DNA of 27,229 bases from SSSZ01 sp036732025 (GTDB taxonomy: Bacteria > Pseudomonadota > Gammaproteobacteria > Burkholderiales > Rhodocyclaceae), in the NCBI GenBank assembly GCA_036732025.1, contig DAINDE010000051.1, positions 1 to 27,229 on the forward strand, given 5' to 3'. Shown here piece by piece: positions 17,227 through 23,850 of this stretch; the first letter of the stretch is position 1, and the number at the start of each line of letters is the position of its first letter. The translations under genes were made by a program, and so were the position numbers. The notes under the pieces are model-generated. The model searched no databases. It saw nothing but the letters and a program-made list of their open reading frames with translations, and was not told where the DNA came from.

Positions 17227-17315
17227 AATTATTGAATTGCGCGGATTACGTCCGTCGCCTCTCGGGCTGCCTGCTCATCCTCAATCACCCCGTCGAAACC
17301 AGTACACCCCCCCTG

Positions 17316-17380
17316 TGGTGGAGGTGGCGGGAATCGAACCCGCGTCCGAAATGCTTCCGACTCGCCGGAATTACAGCCAT
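17316..17380 (-). ncRNA. tmRNA acceptor piece
   Basis: About 65 nt. It holds a hairpin TTCCG-GCGAGT-CGGAA, the T arm GCGGG-TTCGATT-CCCGC (17327-17343), the 7-base acceptor strand CACCTCC and an encoded ACCA ending at 17316. The 5' end is placed from the promoter and could be off by several bases. Confidence 0.85.
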
Positions 17381-17386
17381 AGAACC

Positions 17387-17415
17387 ATTATGGGGGCGTG
17401 CCACCCGATTTTCAA
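17387..17415 (-). promoter_or_regulatory. Promoter of ssrA
   Basis: Minus-strand TTGAAA (-35, 4/6) and CATAAT (-10, 5/6) with an ideal 17-base spacer, placed so that transcription starts at about 17380, directly before the acceptor piece. Confidence 0.65.
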
Positions 17416-17516
17416 CTGCCCGCTACCCGCGGCGGACCGTTGTCCGGCAGTGGCGGGCTGTTGGTGATGCCCACGGCGACGGTGCAGGCGGTGGCCACCA
17501 GGCACAAGGCGGCCAC
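17412..17516 (-). CDS. Possible tiny lipoprotein (weak start)
   Basis: Open frame of 34 codons from GTG with LVATAC as a possible lipobox and a Pro-rich tail NSPPLPDNGPPRV. The frame upstream continues as SKALLRGC, which would be an ideal lipoprotein signal, but no start codon is available there. Its stop overlaps the ssrA -35. It may be a decayed small lipoprotein gene or chance. Confidence 0.25.
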   Translation of the reverse strand: MAALCLVATACTVAVGITNSPPLPDNGPPRVAGS

Positions 17517-17538
17517 CAGGCAGCCCCGGAGGAGCGCC

Positions 17539-17934
17539 TTACTGGATGATGAAGTTGGGGAACAGGACTTCGTGCACGCCACTTTTCGGCGTCTCGTCGA
17601 TGATCTTGTTGACCGCGTCGCCGATTTTCTCCGCCAAGGCATGCTTGCCCTTGAGGGTGAGGAGATTCTCCCGGGTTTCGCCCGAGAGGAGCAGGATCAA
17701 CTGGTGCAGCACCTTCGGCCGGTGCGCGGCGATGGCCTGGAGCGCCTCGGCGCCGGCCTCGAAGGCGATCTCGATTTGCAGGTAGCGCAGGTCGTCGCCC
17801 TTGCCGAGATTGACGGTGAGCTTGAGCGGTTCCGGGGCCGCTGCGCCACCGTGATCGCTGGCCTGGGCCGGCAGGGCGAGGATGGCGGCGCCGAGCAGGG
17901 CAGCGGAGAGGGTTTTCTTTAGGCAGGTGGGCAT
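17539..17934 (-). CDS. FliL-like exported protein
   Basis: Protein of 131 residues resembling the periplasmic part of FliL, the flagellar basal-body and stator-associated protein. Seen are PLKLTVNL near the mature N-terminus, RPKVLHQLILLLSGETRENLLTLKGK in the middle and the family ending VLFPNFIIQ. The N-terminus (LKKTLSAALLGAAILALPAQAS) looks like a cleavable signal with an AxA site rather than the uncleaved anchor of true FliL, so the product may be soluble in the periplasm. No other flagellar gene is in the window. The ATG at 17934 has no clear Shine-Dalgarno. A -10-like CATAAT lies in the disturbed upstream region. Confidence 0.7.
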   Translation of the reverse strand: MPTCLKKTLSAALLGAAILALPAQASDHGGAAAPEPLKLTVNLGKGDDLRYLQIEIAFEAGAEALQAIAAHRPKVLHQLILLLSGETRENLLTLKGKHALAEKIGDAVNKIIDETPKSGVHEVLFPNFIIQ

Positions 17935-17956
17935 GGGGGAAGGGCGGGGTGGGCGG

Positions 17957-18150
17957 GCGGCGCGGGTGAGACGCCGGCATTATGACCGAATACGCATTTA
18001 AAAAGCGGACAGCGGTTAACGGGCAACCAAGGAAGTACCGGCAGGACCTACGGGANNNNNNNNNNGGGTTTTTTGGGGGGGGTTTTTTTGTGGTTGGTTT
18101 TGTGTTTTTTTTTTTGGGGGGGTTTTGGGGTTTTGGGGGGGGGGGGGGGG
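17957..18150. other. Assembly artefact: noisy duplicate, N gap and G/T noise
   Basis: 17957-18055 (99 bases) repeats 18151-18249 with no insertion or deletion. There are 21 mismatches, 19 of which carry A in the first copy. Then come ten N (18056-18065) and about 85 bases made only of G and T runs (18066-18150). This is the picture of two overlapping contig ends joined by a placeholder gap, the left end with low-quality calls. The true sequence is probably 17956 joined straight to 18151. Frames crossing this stretch are not real. Confidence 0.85.
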
Positions 18151-18224
18151 GCGGCGCGGGTGCGCCGCCGGCATTATGCCCGATTCCGCTTTTCCACGGC
18201 GGACAGCGGTTGCCGGGCACCCTT

Positions 18225-18259
18225 GGACGTCCGGGCGGGACGTCCGGGAATGCCCGGAC
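18225..18259 (-). terminator. Tandem hairpins after the OmpA-family gene
   Basis: Perfect stem GTCCGGG-AATG-CCCGGAC (18242-18259) starts 10 bases beyond the OmpA stop. A second stem is formed by two GGACGTCC copies (18225-18232, 18238-18245) that share bases with the first, so the two are alternatives. No T-run. Confidence 0.5.
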
Positions 18260-18268
18260 CCGGAAGCA

Positions 18269-18910
18269 TTACTTCAGCCCGCTGACCAGAACTTCCACCC
18301 GCCGGTCAGGCTGCAGGCAGGCGATGAGCTTGGGACCACCCTTGCCCGGGCACTGGTCGGGTTTGGTGACGGGCTGGCTGCTGCCCTTGCCCTCGACGCG
18401 GATCAGGCGGCCGTCGATCTTCTTGCTGACCAGGTAGGCCTTGACGGCTTCTGCGCGCTTCACCGAGAGCCGCTCGTTGGCTCTGGGGCTGCCAAGCCGG
18501 TCCGTGTGCCCGATGACCGTGATCTGATCGAAGGGGTGGCCCTGGATCTTTTGCACCACTTCCTGATCCAGTTTCGCCTTGCCTTTGGGGAGCAAGGCGG
18601 CCTTGCCGAAGGCGAACAGGCCGTCGGAAGCGATGCTGAGGCTGCGGGCGGTCGGCTGGGCGGGTGCCGGCGCGGGAGTTTGCGTGCGGGCCGGCGCCGG
18701 TTCGGCCTGTTTGGGCTTGGGGGCCAGTTCCGGATCGCATTCGGCGGTGGCCATGCCCGGCGTCCAGTATCCCGTGCGCCAGCAGAGGCCATTGCCGCTC
18801 TTGACCACGGTGCCGCGGGAATCCGTGACGTATCCACGTTCGGCCCTGGCGGTGGCGACGGTCAATAGGGAAGCGAGGAGTGCTGATGCAACGAGGACGG
18901 TAGTTTTCAT
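18269..18910 (-). CDS. OmpA-family peptidoglycan-binding protein
   Basis: Exported envelope protein of 213 residues. The signal peptide is about 1-23 (LLTVATARA). A short N-terminal domain with GNGLCWRTGYWTPGMATAE (two Cys, at the CW and at ECDP) is followed by a Pro/Ala-rich linker and a C-terminal OmpA domain. The peptidoglycan-binding residues are present in VIGHTDRLGSPRANERLS (Asp) and VKRAEAV (Arg). The barrel of classical OmpA is absent. ATG 18910 begins MKTTVLVAS with a purine-rich AGAAAGAAG upstream; longer frames extend into the cytochrome gene. Last gene of the pal operon. A role in tethering the outer membrane to peptidoglycan is the family expectation. Confidence 0.88.
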   Translation of the reverse strand: MKTTVLVASALLASLLTVATARAERGYVTDSRGTVVKSGNGLCWRTGYWTPGMATAECDPELAPKPKQAEPAPARTQTPAPAPAQPTARSLSIASDGLFAFGKAALLPKGKAKLDQEVVQKIQGHPFDQITVIGHTDRLGSPRANERLSVKRAEAVKAYLVSKKIDGRLIRVEGKGSSQPVTKPDQCPGKGGPKLIACLQPDRRVEVLVSGLK

Positions 18911-18944
18911 GACTTCTTTCTGGATGGTTGGGTTTGGGTGGAAC

Positions 18945-18972
18945 GGCGCCGACGGCGCTTGCCGCCGGCGCC
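18945..18972 (-). other. Strong intercistronic hairpin between cytochrome and OmpA genes
   Basis: Arms GGCGCCGACGGC and GCCGCCGGCGCC pair over 12 positions with one wobble, with a four-base loop. There is no T-run. It is a plausible attenuator or mRNA-processing/stability element that would make cytochrome and OmpA levels differ. Confidence 0.5.
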
Positions 18973-18980
18973 GGATGGAC

Positions 18981-19295
18981 TTACTTCTGTGACAGCACCC
19001 ATTCGACGAGGCGCTTGGCTTCGTCATCGGTGACATTGTTCGGCGGCATCGGCACCTCGCCCCAGACGCCCTTGCCACCGGCCTTGATCTTGGCGGCGAG
19101 CTTGGCGGGGGCGCCCTTGTCGCCCTTGTACTTGGCGGCGACATCCTTGTAGGCGGGGCCGACGATTTTTTTGTCGACGGCGTGGCAGGAAAGGCAGTTC
19201 TTGGCTTTGGCCAGGGACTCGCCGTCGGCGGCGGCGAAAGCGGGGCTGGCGATGGCGATGATGGCCGTCAGGGCGGTGACGTGGGCGATTCTCAT
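18981..19295 (-). CDS. Periplasmic class I cytochrome c (c551/c552 type)
   Basis: Small soluble electron carrier of 104 residues. The signal peptide is about 1-22 (IASPAFAAA). The haem motif is C34-L-S-C37-H38, followed by KIVGPAYKDVAAKY as in c551/c552 proteins. The sixth haem ligand is probably Met83 in WGEVPMPPNNV, and the C-terminal helix AKRLVEWVLSQK is complete. AGGAGTCTC precedes the ATG. Family members carry electrons to terminal oxidases, nitrite reductase or peroxidases. Its placement among OmpA-type genes is unusual and gives no direct partner. Confidence 0.93.
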   Translation of the reverse strand: MRIAHVTALTAIIAIASPAFAAADGESLAKAKNCLSCHAVDKKIVGPAYKDVAAKYKGDKGAPAKLAAKIKAGGKGVWGEVPMPPNNVTDDEAKRLVEWVLSQK

Positions 19296-19336
19296 GAGAG
19301 ACTCCTGGGGTGGGGTTGAAAAATCGGGCAGAAGGG

Positions 19337-19942
19337 TCAGGGGTAGGTGATTTCCACGTAGCGGGCGCTTTCCTTGCAGGCCGGCGTACTGCAGGCGTCA
19401 GTGCTGATCGCCAGGCGGGGTGTATGGCGGCGAATTTGTGCCTTGCGCACGCCCAGGGTGCGCAGGACTCCGGCGACGGCGCTGAATTCCTCCTCGGCCA
19501 GGGCCAGGTTGTAGCTGGAGCTCCCCAGGTTTTCCGTGTGGGCCGCCAGGGTCACCGTCTGCCGCGGGTTGTCCTTCAATCGGGCCGCATGGTGCAGGAG
19601 TCGTTTCATGCCGGTGTCGCTGATCTCCATCGTGCTGGCGGAAAAATGAATGCGATCACCGAATTCCGCCGCCATCTTCAGGCGGTCGGGTGAGGGGGCA
19701 CGTTGGTCGGCGCGTCCCGTCGCGGCCATGGCGCCATCGTCGTGCGGCGTGGCGTTGCTCGCTCCCGGGGCGGTGGTGGAGATCGATGGTGCCGGCCGGG
19801 AAATTACGCCCGCGGGATCTTTGGGAGCGGCGCAGGCTGCCATGGCGATCGCCGCGCCGATAATCGCCAAGCGACCTGACGGCGGCGCAAGCGGGGCGTG
19901 CCGGCGCTCGGTTCGGGGACCTGCCGGAGGAGCGAGTACCAA
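19337..19942 (-). CDS. OmpA-like lipoprotein with degenerate peptidoglycan site
   Basis: Protein of 201 residues starting at TTG 19942, supported by GGGAGAG upstream and only 3 bases of space after pal. A signal of about 36 residues ends in the lipobox-like AIAMAAC (Cys37), and a Ser/Pro/Ala-rich linker follows. The OmpA-type domain is seen in TVTLAAHTENLGSSSYNLAL. The binding Asp of GHTD is replaced by Glu, and the Arg expected in the following SxxRA block is missing (AEEEF). It therefore probably no longer binds peptidoglycan in the usual way. It ends with a Cys pair DACSTPAC and YVEITYP. Possibly a paralogue of the adjacent Pal that has diverged. Confidence 0.75.
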   Translation of the reverse strand: MVLAPPAGPRTERRHAPLAPPSGRLAIIGAAIAMAACAAPKDPAGVISRPAPSISTTAPGASNATPHDDGAMAATGRADQRAPSPDRLKMAAEFGDRIHFSASTMEISDTGMKRLLHHAARLKDNPRQTVTLAAHTENLGSSSYNLALAEEEFSAVAGVLRTLGVRKAQIRRHTPRLAISTDACSTPACKESARYVEITYP

Positions 19943-19945
19943 ACC

Positions 19946-20467
19946 TCACTCTCCCGGATAGACGATGTCGGCGCGGCGGTTTTCCGCCCAGGCAGCCTCA
20001 TTGTGTCCCCCGGCCTTCGGTTTCTCGCTGCCAAAGCTGACGGTGTCGATCTGTTCGCCGCGGACACCCTGGGATTCGAGGGCCCGGCGAACCGCATCCG
20101 CCCGGCGCTGGCCCAGGGCGAGGTTGTATTCAGGGCTGCCGCGCTCGTCGGCATTGCCTTGAACCGTTATCTGCACTCCGGGCCTGGACGACAGGAACTT
20201 CCCGTGGGTGGAGACGACGGTGAGGCCGGCATCGTTGATGGCATTGCTATCCAGCTCGAAGTAGATGCTCCGCCGTGCCAGGGGATTGGCGGGGTCGCGC
20301 AGGGCAGCCAGGTCCTGGGGGCTCAGTCCCCCACGGGCGACGGTGAGCGGTACGGTGTCGGGCGCCGGCTGCTTCGCCGGGGCCGAGTCGCCGGTGGGGG
20401 TCGTGGAACAGGCTGCCGTCAGGCTGAGGCAGGCGATAGCAATCGATCTTTGTAATAGGGCCGGCAT
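19946..20467 (-). CDS. pal: Pal-like peptidoglycan-associated lipoprotein
   Basis: Outer-membrane lipoprotein of 173 residues that binds peptidoglycan. The signal ends in SLTAAC (Cys20). The Pal domain is intact: RSIYFELDSNAI, QGNADERGSPEYNLALGQRR and AWAENRRADIVY. The conserved Asp and Arg of the binding site are present. ATG 20467 gives a normal lipoprotein signal; an ATG at 20524 would add 19 residues without basic or hydrophobic features, and neither has a good Shine-Dalgarno. No tolQRAB genes adjoin it, so it may be a second, non-Tol Pal copy; the symbol reflects family only. Confidence 0.85.
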   Translation of the reverse strand: MPALLQRSIAIACLSLTAACSTTPTGDSAPAKQPAPDTVPLTVARGGLSPQDLAALRDPANPLARRSIYFELDSNAINDAGLTVVSTHGKFLSSRPGVQITVQGNADERGSPEYNLALGQRRADAVRRALESQGVRGEQIDTVSFGSEKPKAGGHNEAAWAENRRADIVYPGE

Positions 20468-20588
20468 GGGTGGATCGATGGTGGGCAAGAGGTGCGCCGG
20501 AAGCAGGATCTTCGCGGCGGGCATGGAGCGTTCGTTGCTTAGCAGCCTCCGTGCCAGAAATTGTTTGCTGTAACCAATTGTTTTTATG

Positions 20589-20642
20589 GCGAAAATATTC
20601 GCTCACGGGGCGCGGGCCGGAAGGCGTGTTGCGAAATGCAAC
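20589..20642. promoter_or_regulatory. Two dyads in the pal / sensor-kinase divergent region
   Basis: GCGAA-N4-TTCGC (20589-20602) and GTTGC-GAAAT-GCAAC (20628-20642) lie in the 286 bases between pal and the divergent kinase gene, 39 bases apart centre to centre. The second has the arm-N5-arm form of sigma-54 activator sites, fitting the adjacent NtrC-type regulator. I found no GG-N10-GC promoter core by eye. Inference. Confidence 0.4.
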
Positions 20643-20753
20643 GTGTGCATGCGGGGTTCCCTCGGGGGGATAAAATAACTTGTTGATCCACTGGAATATT
20701 GCAGAGATAGATATGTTGCCGATTGAAATAGATCTGCTGCGGATTGCATCGCG

Positions 20754-22181
20754 ATGAAACTGCTGCATTCGCTCCACGCCAAGATCGTATTAGGCTACTG
20801 CGTGGTAGGCGCCTCGCTCATGGCGCTGCTTGTCAATGCCCTGTTCCAGTTCCGTTCCCTGGAGGGAGAACTGGCGAAGCAGCAGGACGTGGTGGCCTTC
20901 TACGACACCGTTCGCCATGCGCGCCGCCTGGAAAAGAATTTCCTGCTCTACCGCAAGGTTGCGGATATTGGTGAAGCCGTCGAACAGGCGAATCTGGCAC
21001 AAGATGTCTTTCGCCGCATCCCTCTAAACGGCATGCCCGAGGGGGAGCGGGAAAGCAGCCTCGAGAAAGTGGCGCGCTATGCCCAGCTTCTTGGCCGGCT
21101 CATGGAAACGGCGGAGGGCACGCCACCCTCACCGGTATTGCTGCAGGAGGTCTATGAGGTTGGCAGCGCCCTGCTGCGGCTGGGCGAAAGGCTGGATGCG
21201 CTTGCCCAGAAACGGGTCGATCGGGCAGTCCAGCGACATGATGCGGATTTGCTCGCGGCAATCTGGATGGCCTTGGGGCTGGCAGTGGTCGCGGGGATCG
21301 TGGTGACGCGCAGCGTCATCCGGCCGCTTCGGGATATCGAATCCGACCTCAAGCGGGTCGCCAAGGGCGAGGTGGCGCGCGTTGCCGGGCGCGAGGCCGA
21401 GGCCGAGGTGGCGTCGCTGACGCGATCCATCAACGATACCCTGCAAGAGGTCACTGACCGGCAGACGGTCCAGGCCAGGGCTTCCCGGCTCATGGCCTTG
21501 GGCACCATGCTCTCCGGTGTGGCGCATGAAATGAACAATCCGCTTTCCAATATTTCATCTTCATGCCAGATCCTGGAGGAGGAATGGCACGAACTGCCGG
21601 CCGGGGAGGTACGGCGACTGTTGGCGCAGATCGACAGCCAGGTGCTGCGCGCCCAGCATATCGTTGCCACCCTCCTCGATTTTTCGGGCAACCGTGCCCT
21701 GCGGCGCCGGCGCGAGAAGGTGCGGGAGATTATCGACGAATCGCTGGCGCTGATCGCCAGCCAAATGCCGTCCCATGTCCGGACCATTGTGGATGTCGAC
21801 GCGGGGCTGACGATCGACGTCGACCGGCGGCAGTTCCTGCAGGTCCTGGTGAACGTGATCAAAAACGCCGTGGAAGCGAGCCCCGTCGATGGCGTCATCC
21901 GCATTTCCGCCTGGCGGGAAGAATTGCCGGAAGGGCGCGGTACGGCCGTCGAGATCGAGGACGAGGGCGAGGGCATCGCCTGCGAGCACTTGCGCCAGGT
22001 ATTCGATCCCTTCTACACCACCAAGGCCGTCGGCAAGGGAACCGGCCTCGGCCTGTTCGTCGCTCACGAGATCATTGCCCAGCACGGGGGCAACGTCGCC
22101 GTGGATTCGTCACCGGACGGCGGCGCCCGCTTCTGGATTCACATTCCCGACACCCCGGATGATGACGCCTGCCATGCATAG
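20754..22181 (+). CDS. Membrane sensor histidine kinase, NtrB/ZraS-like
   Basis: Senses an unknown periplasmic signal and phosphorylates the regulator encoded next. It has 475 residues: TM1 about 11-31, a periplasmic domain of about 135 mostly helical residues, TM2 about 167-187, HAMP about 187-240, and a dimerisation helix with His258 in LSGVAHEMNNPLSNIS. The ATPase has NVIKNAVEA (N box), EDEGEGI (G1), FDPFYTT (F) and GTGLGLF (G2). The HEMNNPL form of the H box is characteristic of kinases paired with sigma-54 activators. It overlaps the regulator gene by 8 bases. The sensor domain has no motif I recognise and no Cys cluster for metal binding. Confidence 0.92.
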   Translation: MKLLHSLHAKIVLGYCVVGASLMALLVNALFQFRSLEGELAKQQDVVAFYDTVRHARRLEKNFLLYRKVADIGEAVEQANLAQDVFRRIPLNGMPEGERESSLEKVARYAQLLGRLMETAEGTPPSPVLLQEVYEVGSALLRLGERLDALAQKRVDRAVQRHDADLLAAIWMALGLAVVAGIVVTRSVIRPLRDIESDLKRVAKGEVARVAGREAEAEVASLTRSINDTLQEVTDRQTVQARASRLMALGTMLSGVAHEMNNPLSNISSSCQILEEEWHELPAGEVRRLLAQIDSQVLRAQHIVATLLDFSGNRALRRRREKVREIIDESLALIASQMPSHVRTIVDVDAGLTIDVDRRQFLQVLVNVIKNAVEASPVDGVIRISAWREELPEGRGTAVEIEDEGEGIACEHLRQVFDPFYTTKAVGKGTGLGLFVAHEIIAQHGGNVAVDSSPDGGARFWIHIPDTPDDDACHA

Positions 22182-23520
22182 CCCTGCCGTCCTTGTGGTT
22201 GACGACGAAGAGATCGCCAGCCGGAATCTCGCCCATGTCCTCGCCCGCGAGGGGCTGGCGGTGGACTGCACCACCGATCCTGCCCAAGCGGTGGAGTGGA
22301 TCAACAACAAGTCCTACCAACTGCTCCTCACCGACCTGCGCATGCCGGGGATGGATGGCCTGGTTCTCCTCCGGCTGGTCAAGGAGCGCTTTCCCGAGAC
22401 CGAGGTGATCATCATCACGGCCCACGCCAGTACCGAGTCAGCGGTCGAGGCCATGCGGGCCGGTGCCTTCTATTACGTCGAGAAGCCCTTTCGCCTGGAC
22501 GACGTGCGCAAGGTCGTCAAGGAGGCGCTGGAAAAAGCTGCCCTCCGGCGCGAGAACGCCCGCTTGAAGACGGCGCTGTCGCTGGTTACGGGGAAATGCC
22601 GGATCATCACCAGTTCCCCGCTCATGGAGGACCTGGCGGCCACCGCCACCCGCGTCGCCCCGACCCACTGTACCGTACTGATCCATGGCGAGACCGGTAC
22701 CGGCAAGGAGGTGATGGCTAGGCACATACACGATCACAGCGAACGTGCCGGCGGTCCCTTCGTGGCCATCAACTGCGGGGCGTTGAATGAGGAACTGTTG
22801 GCGAACGAGCTCTTCGGCCATGAGCGGGGCGCGTTCACCGGCGCGTCGGGGATGAAGGCCGGCCTGATCGAAACGGCCAACGGTGGCACCCTGTTTCTCG
22901 ACGAAGTGACGGAAATGAGCCCTGCCGTCCAGGTCAAGCTGCTGCGCGTCTTGCAGGACCGGGAGTTCTTCCGCCTGGGGGGAACGTCCACGGTCAAGGC
23001 CGATATCCGTGTTATTGCCGCCACCAATCGCAATCCCGAGGACTGTGTCGCCGCCGGCACGTTACGGCAGGACCTGTACTTCCGTCTCAACGTGGTGAAT
23101 CTGCATATTCCCCCCCTGCGGGAGCGGCGGGGCGACATCCCGGTGCTGGCGATGCATTTCCTTTCGCGGGCGGCCCACCAGATGCGCAAGCACGTCTCGG
23201 AGATTGCCCCCGAGGCCTTCGAGCGTTTGCTGGCCCATGATTACCCGGGCAACGTGCGGGAACTGGAAAACCTCATGGAGCGGGGAGTTGCCCTCGCCAC
23301 TGGCCCGGCGCTTACCGTCGACCTCTTGCCGGCTTCCCTGCGGGGGGGAGGTTCGCAAACGCCAGCAGGTGCGCCCCCGGGGGCCATCGTTCCCCTGGCC
23401 GAGTTGGAACGCCAGCACATTCTGCTGGCCCTGGCCTACACCGGGGGAAACCGTTCGACGGCGGCGAAGCTGCTGGGGATCGACCGCGTGTCCCTCTGGC
23501 GCAAGTTGCGCCAGTCGTGA
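22174..23520 (+). CDS. Sigma-54-dependent response regulator, NtrC family
   Basis: Activates sigma-54 promoters when phosphorylated. Its 448 residues hold a receiver domain with acidic pocket D10-D11, phospho-acceptor D54 (LLTDLRMPGMDG) and K104, and an AAA+ domain with Walker A GETGTGKE (172-179), the sigma-54 contact loop GAFTGA (219-224) and Walker B FLDE (241-244). A Fis-type helix-turn-helix is at the C-terminus (GNRSTAAKLLGIDRVSLWRKL). All key residues are intact. ATG 22174 is chosen for MHSPAVLVVDDE; ATGs at 22159 and 22162 are also possible. Likely targets, by position, are the divergent pal operon and itself. Confidence 0.94.
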   Translation: MHSPAVLVVDDEEIASRNLAHVLAREGLAVDCTTDPAQAVEWINNKSYQLLLTDLRMPGMDGLVLLRLVKERFPETEVIIITAHASTESAVEAMRAGAFYYVEKPFRLDDVRKVVKEALEKAALRRENARLKTALSLVTGKCRIITSSPLMEDLAATATRVAPTHCTVLIHGETGTGKEVMARHIHDHSERAGGPFVAINCGALNEELLANELFGHERGAFTGASGMKAGLIETANGGTLFLDEVTEMSPAVQVKLLRVLQDREFFRLGGTSTVKADIRVIAATNRNPEDCVAAGTLRQDLYFRLNVVNLHIPPLRERRGDIPVLAMHFLSRAAHQMRKHVSEIAPEAFERLLAHDYPGNVRELENLMERGVALATGPALTVDLLPASLRGGGSQTPAGAPPGAIVPLAELERQHILLALAYTGGNRSTAAKLLGIDRVSLWRKLRQS

Positions 23521-23580
23521 CGGGCCCGCTCGGCGGCCGCCTCCGTGTATAGTGAAACGGAACTCAGGAAAGGAGGGAGC

Positions 23581-23850
23581 ATGGAAGATCGGCAAGCGTT
23601 GCGCGGCAAGGCGACCCTCAGCCTTCACGAGGCGGCCAGGTTGATGGCCGGGGATGGTGCGGCGGTGCGGGAAGTGGAAGGCGCCCTCGCCCACGCCATC
23701 GAGAGCGGCGCCCTGGCAGCCGATGTGGTCCGCTGGGCCACCGAACAGTGGGACGGCGAACGGCTGGAGGGGAATATCGACCGGATGCGGACCCACGTCG
23801 AGCGCCGCGATCTCGAAACCTGGCTCGCCGGCCAGGGGCGTCACCTCTAG
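23581..23850 (+). CDS. Conserved-looking small acidic protein of unknown function
   Basis: Protein of 89 residues that I do not recognise. It is charged, helical and soluble: no Cys, no signal peptide, no transmembrane segment. Two segments stand out: LSLHEAARLMAGDGAAVREVEGAL, which could be a helix-turn-helix-like pair, and the C-terminal NIDRMRTHVERRDLETWLA. AAAGGAGGG lies 6 bases before the ATG, one of the best ribosome-binding sites in the window, so translation is probably strong. It follows the regulator gene by 60 bases and may share its transcript. Its stop codon lies inside the inverted repeat that follows. Confidence 0.7.
   Translation: MEDRQALRGKATLSLHEAARLMAGDGAAVREVEGALAHAIESGALAADVVRWATEQWDGERLEGNIDRMRTHVERRDLETWLAGQGRHL

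Larger units (their letters stand above)
17130..17380 (-). ncRNA. ssrA: Permuted two-piece tmRNA precursor
   Basis: Rescues stalled ribosomes by acting as tRNA-Ala and then as mRNA for a degradation tag. Read on the minus strand the order is permuted: first the T arm and CCA end (17316-17380), then only about 4 bases (CAGG, 17315-17312), then the 5' acceptor strand GGGGGTG (17311-17305) and the conserved TGGTTTCGACGGGG, then the tag frame. GGGGGTG pairs with CACCTCC before ACCA and gives the G3-U70 pair recognised by alanyl-tRNA synthetase. The tag stop codon sits in the loop of a stem (GCTAT/ATAGC), as in helix P5. A stable stem GGGGAC-TTCG-GTCCCC (17134-17149) closes the 3' side; the exact 3' end is a guess. 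Two-piece tmRNAs are known in a betaproteobacterial lineage. Confidence 0.9.

Noticed and set aside
17316..17400. A plain tRNA gene or an integration-site fragment of tmRNA
   Set aside because: The T arm and CCA looked at first like a tRNA or an attachment-site remnant, but no D or anticodon arm is present and the tag and 5' acceptor strand follow directly, so it is an intact permuted gene.
17222..17549. Plus-strand frames across the tmRNA region that resemble short 'hypothetical proteins' (for example the GIEPA... peptide)
   Set aside because: They are translations of the antisense of the tmRNA T arm and acceptor, a common annotation error; the RNA evidence on the minus strand is much stronger.
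17423..18220. Long minus-strand frame crossing the N gap with Pro/Lys runs
   Set aside because: It is produced by the G/T noise and the ten N of the assembly join and has no ribosome-binding site or family signature.
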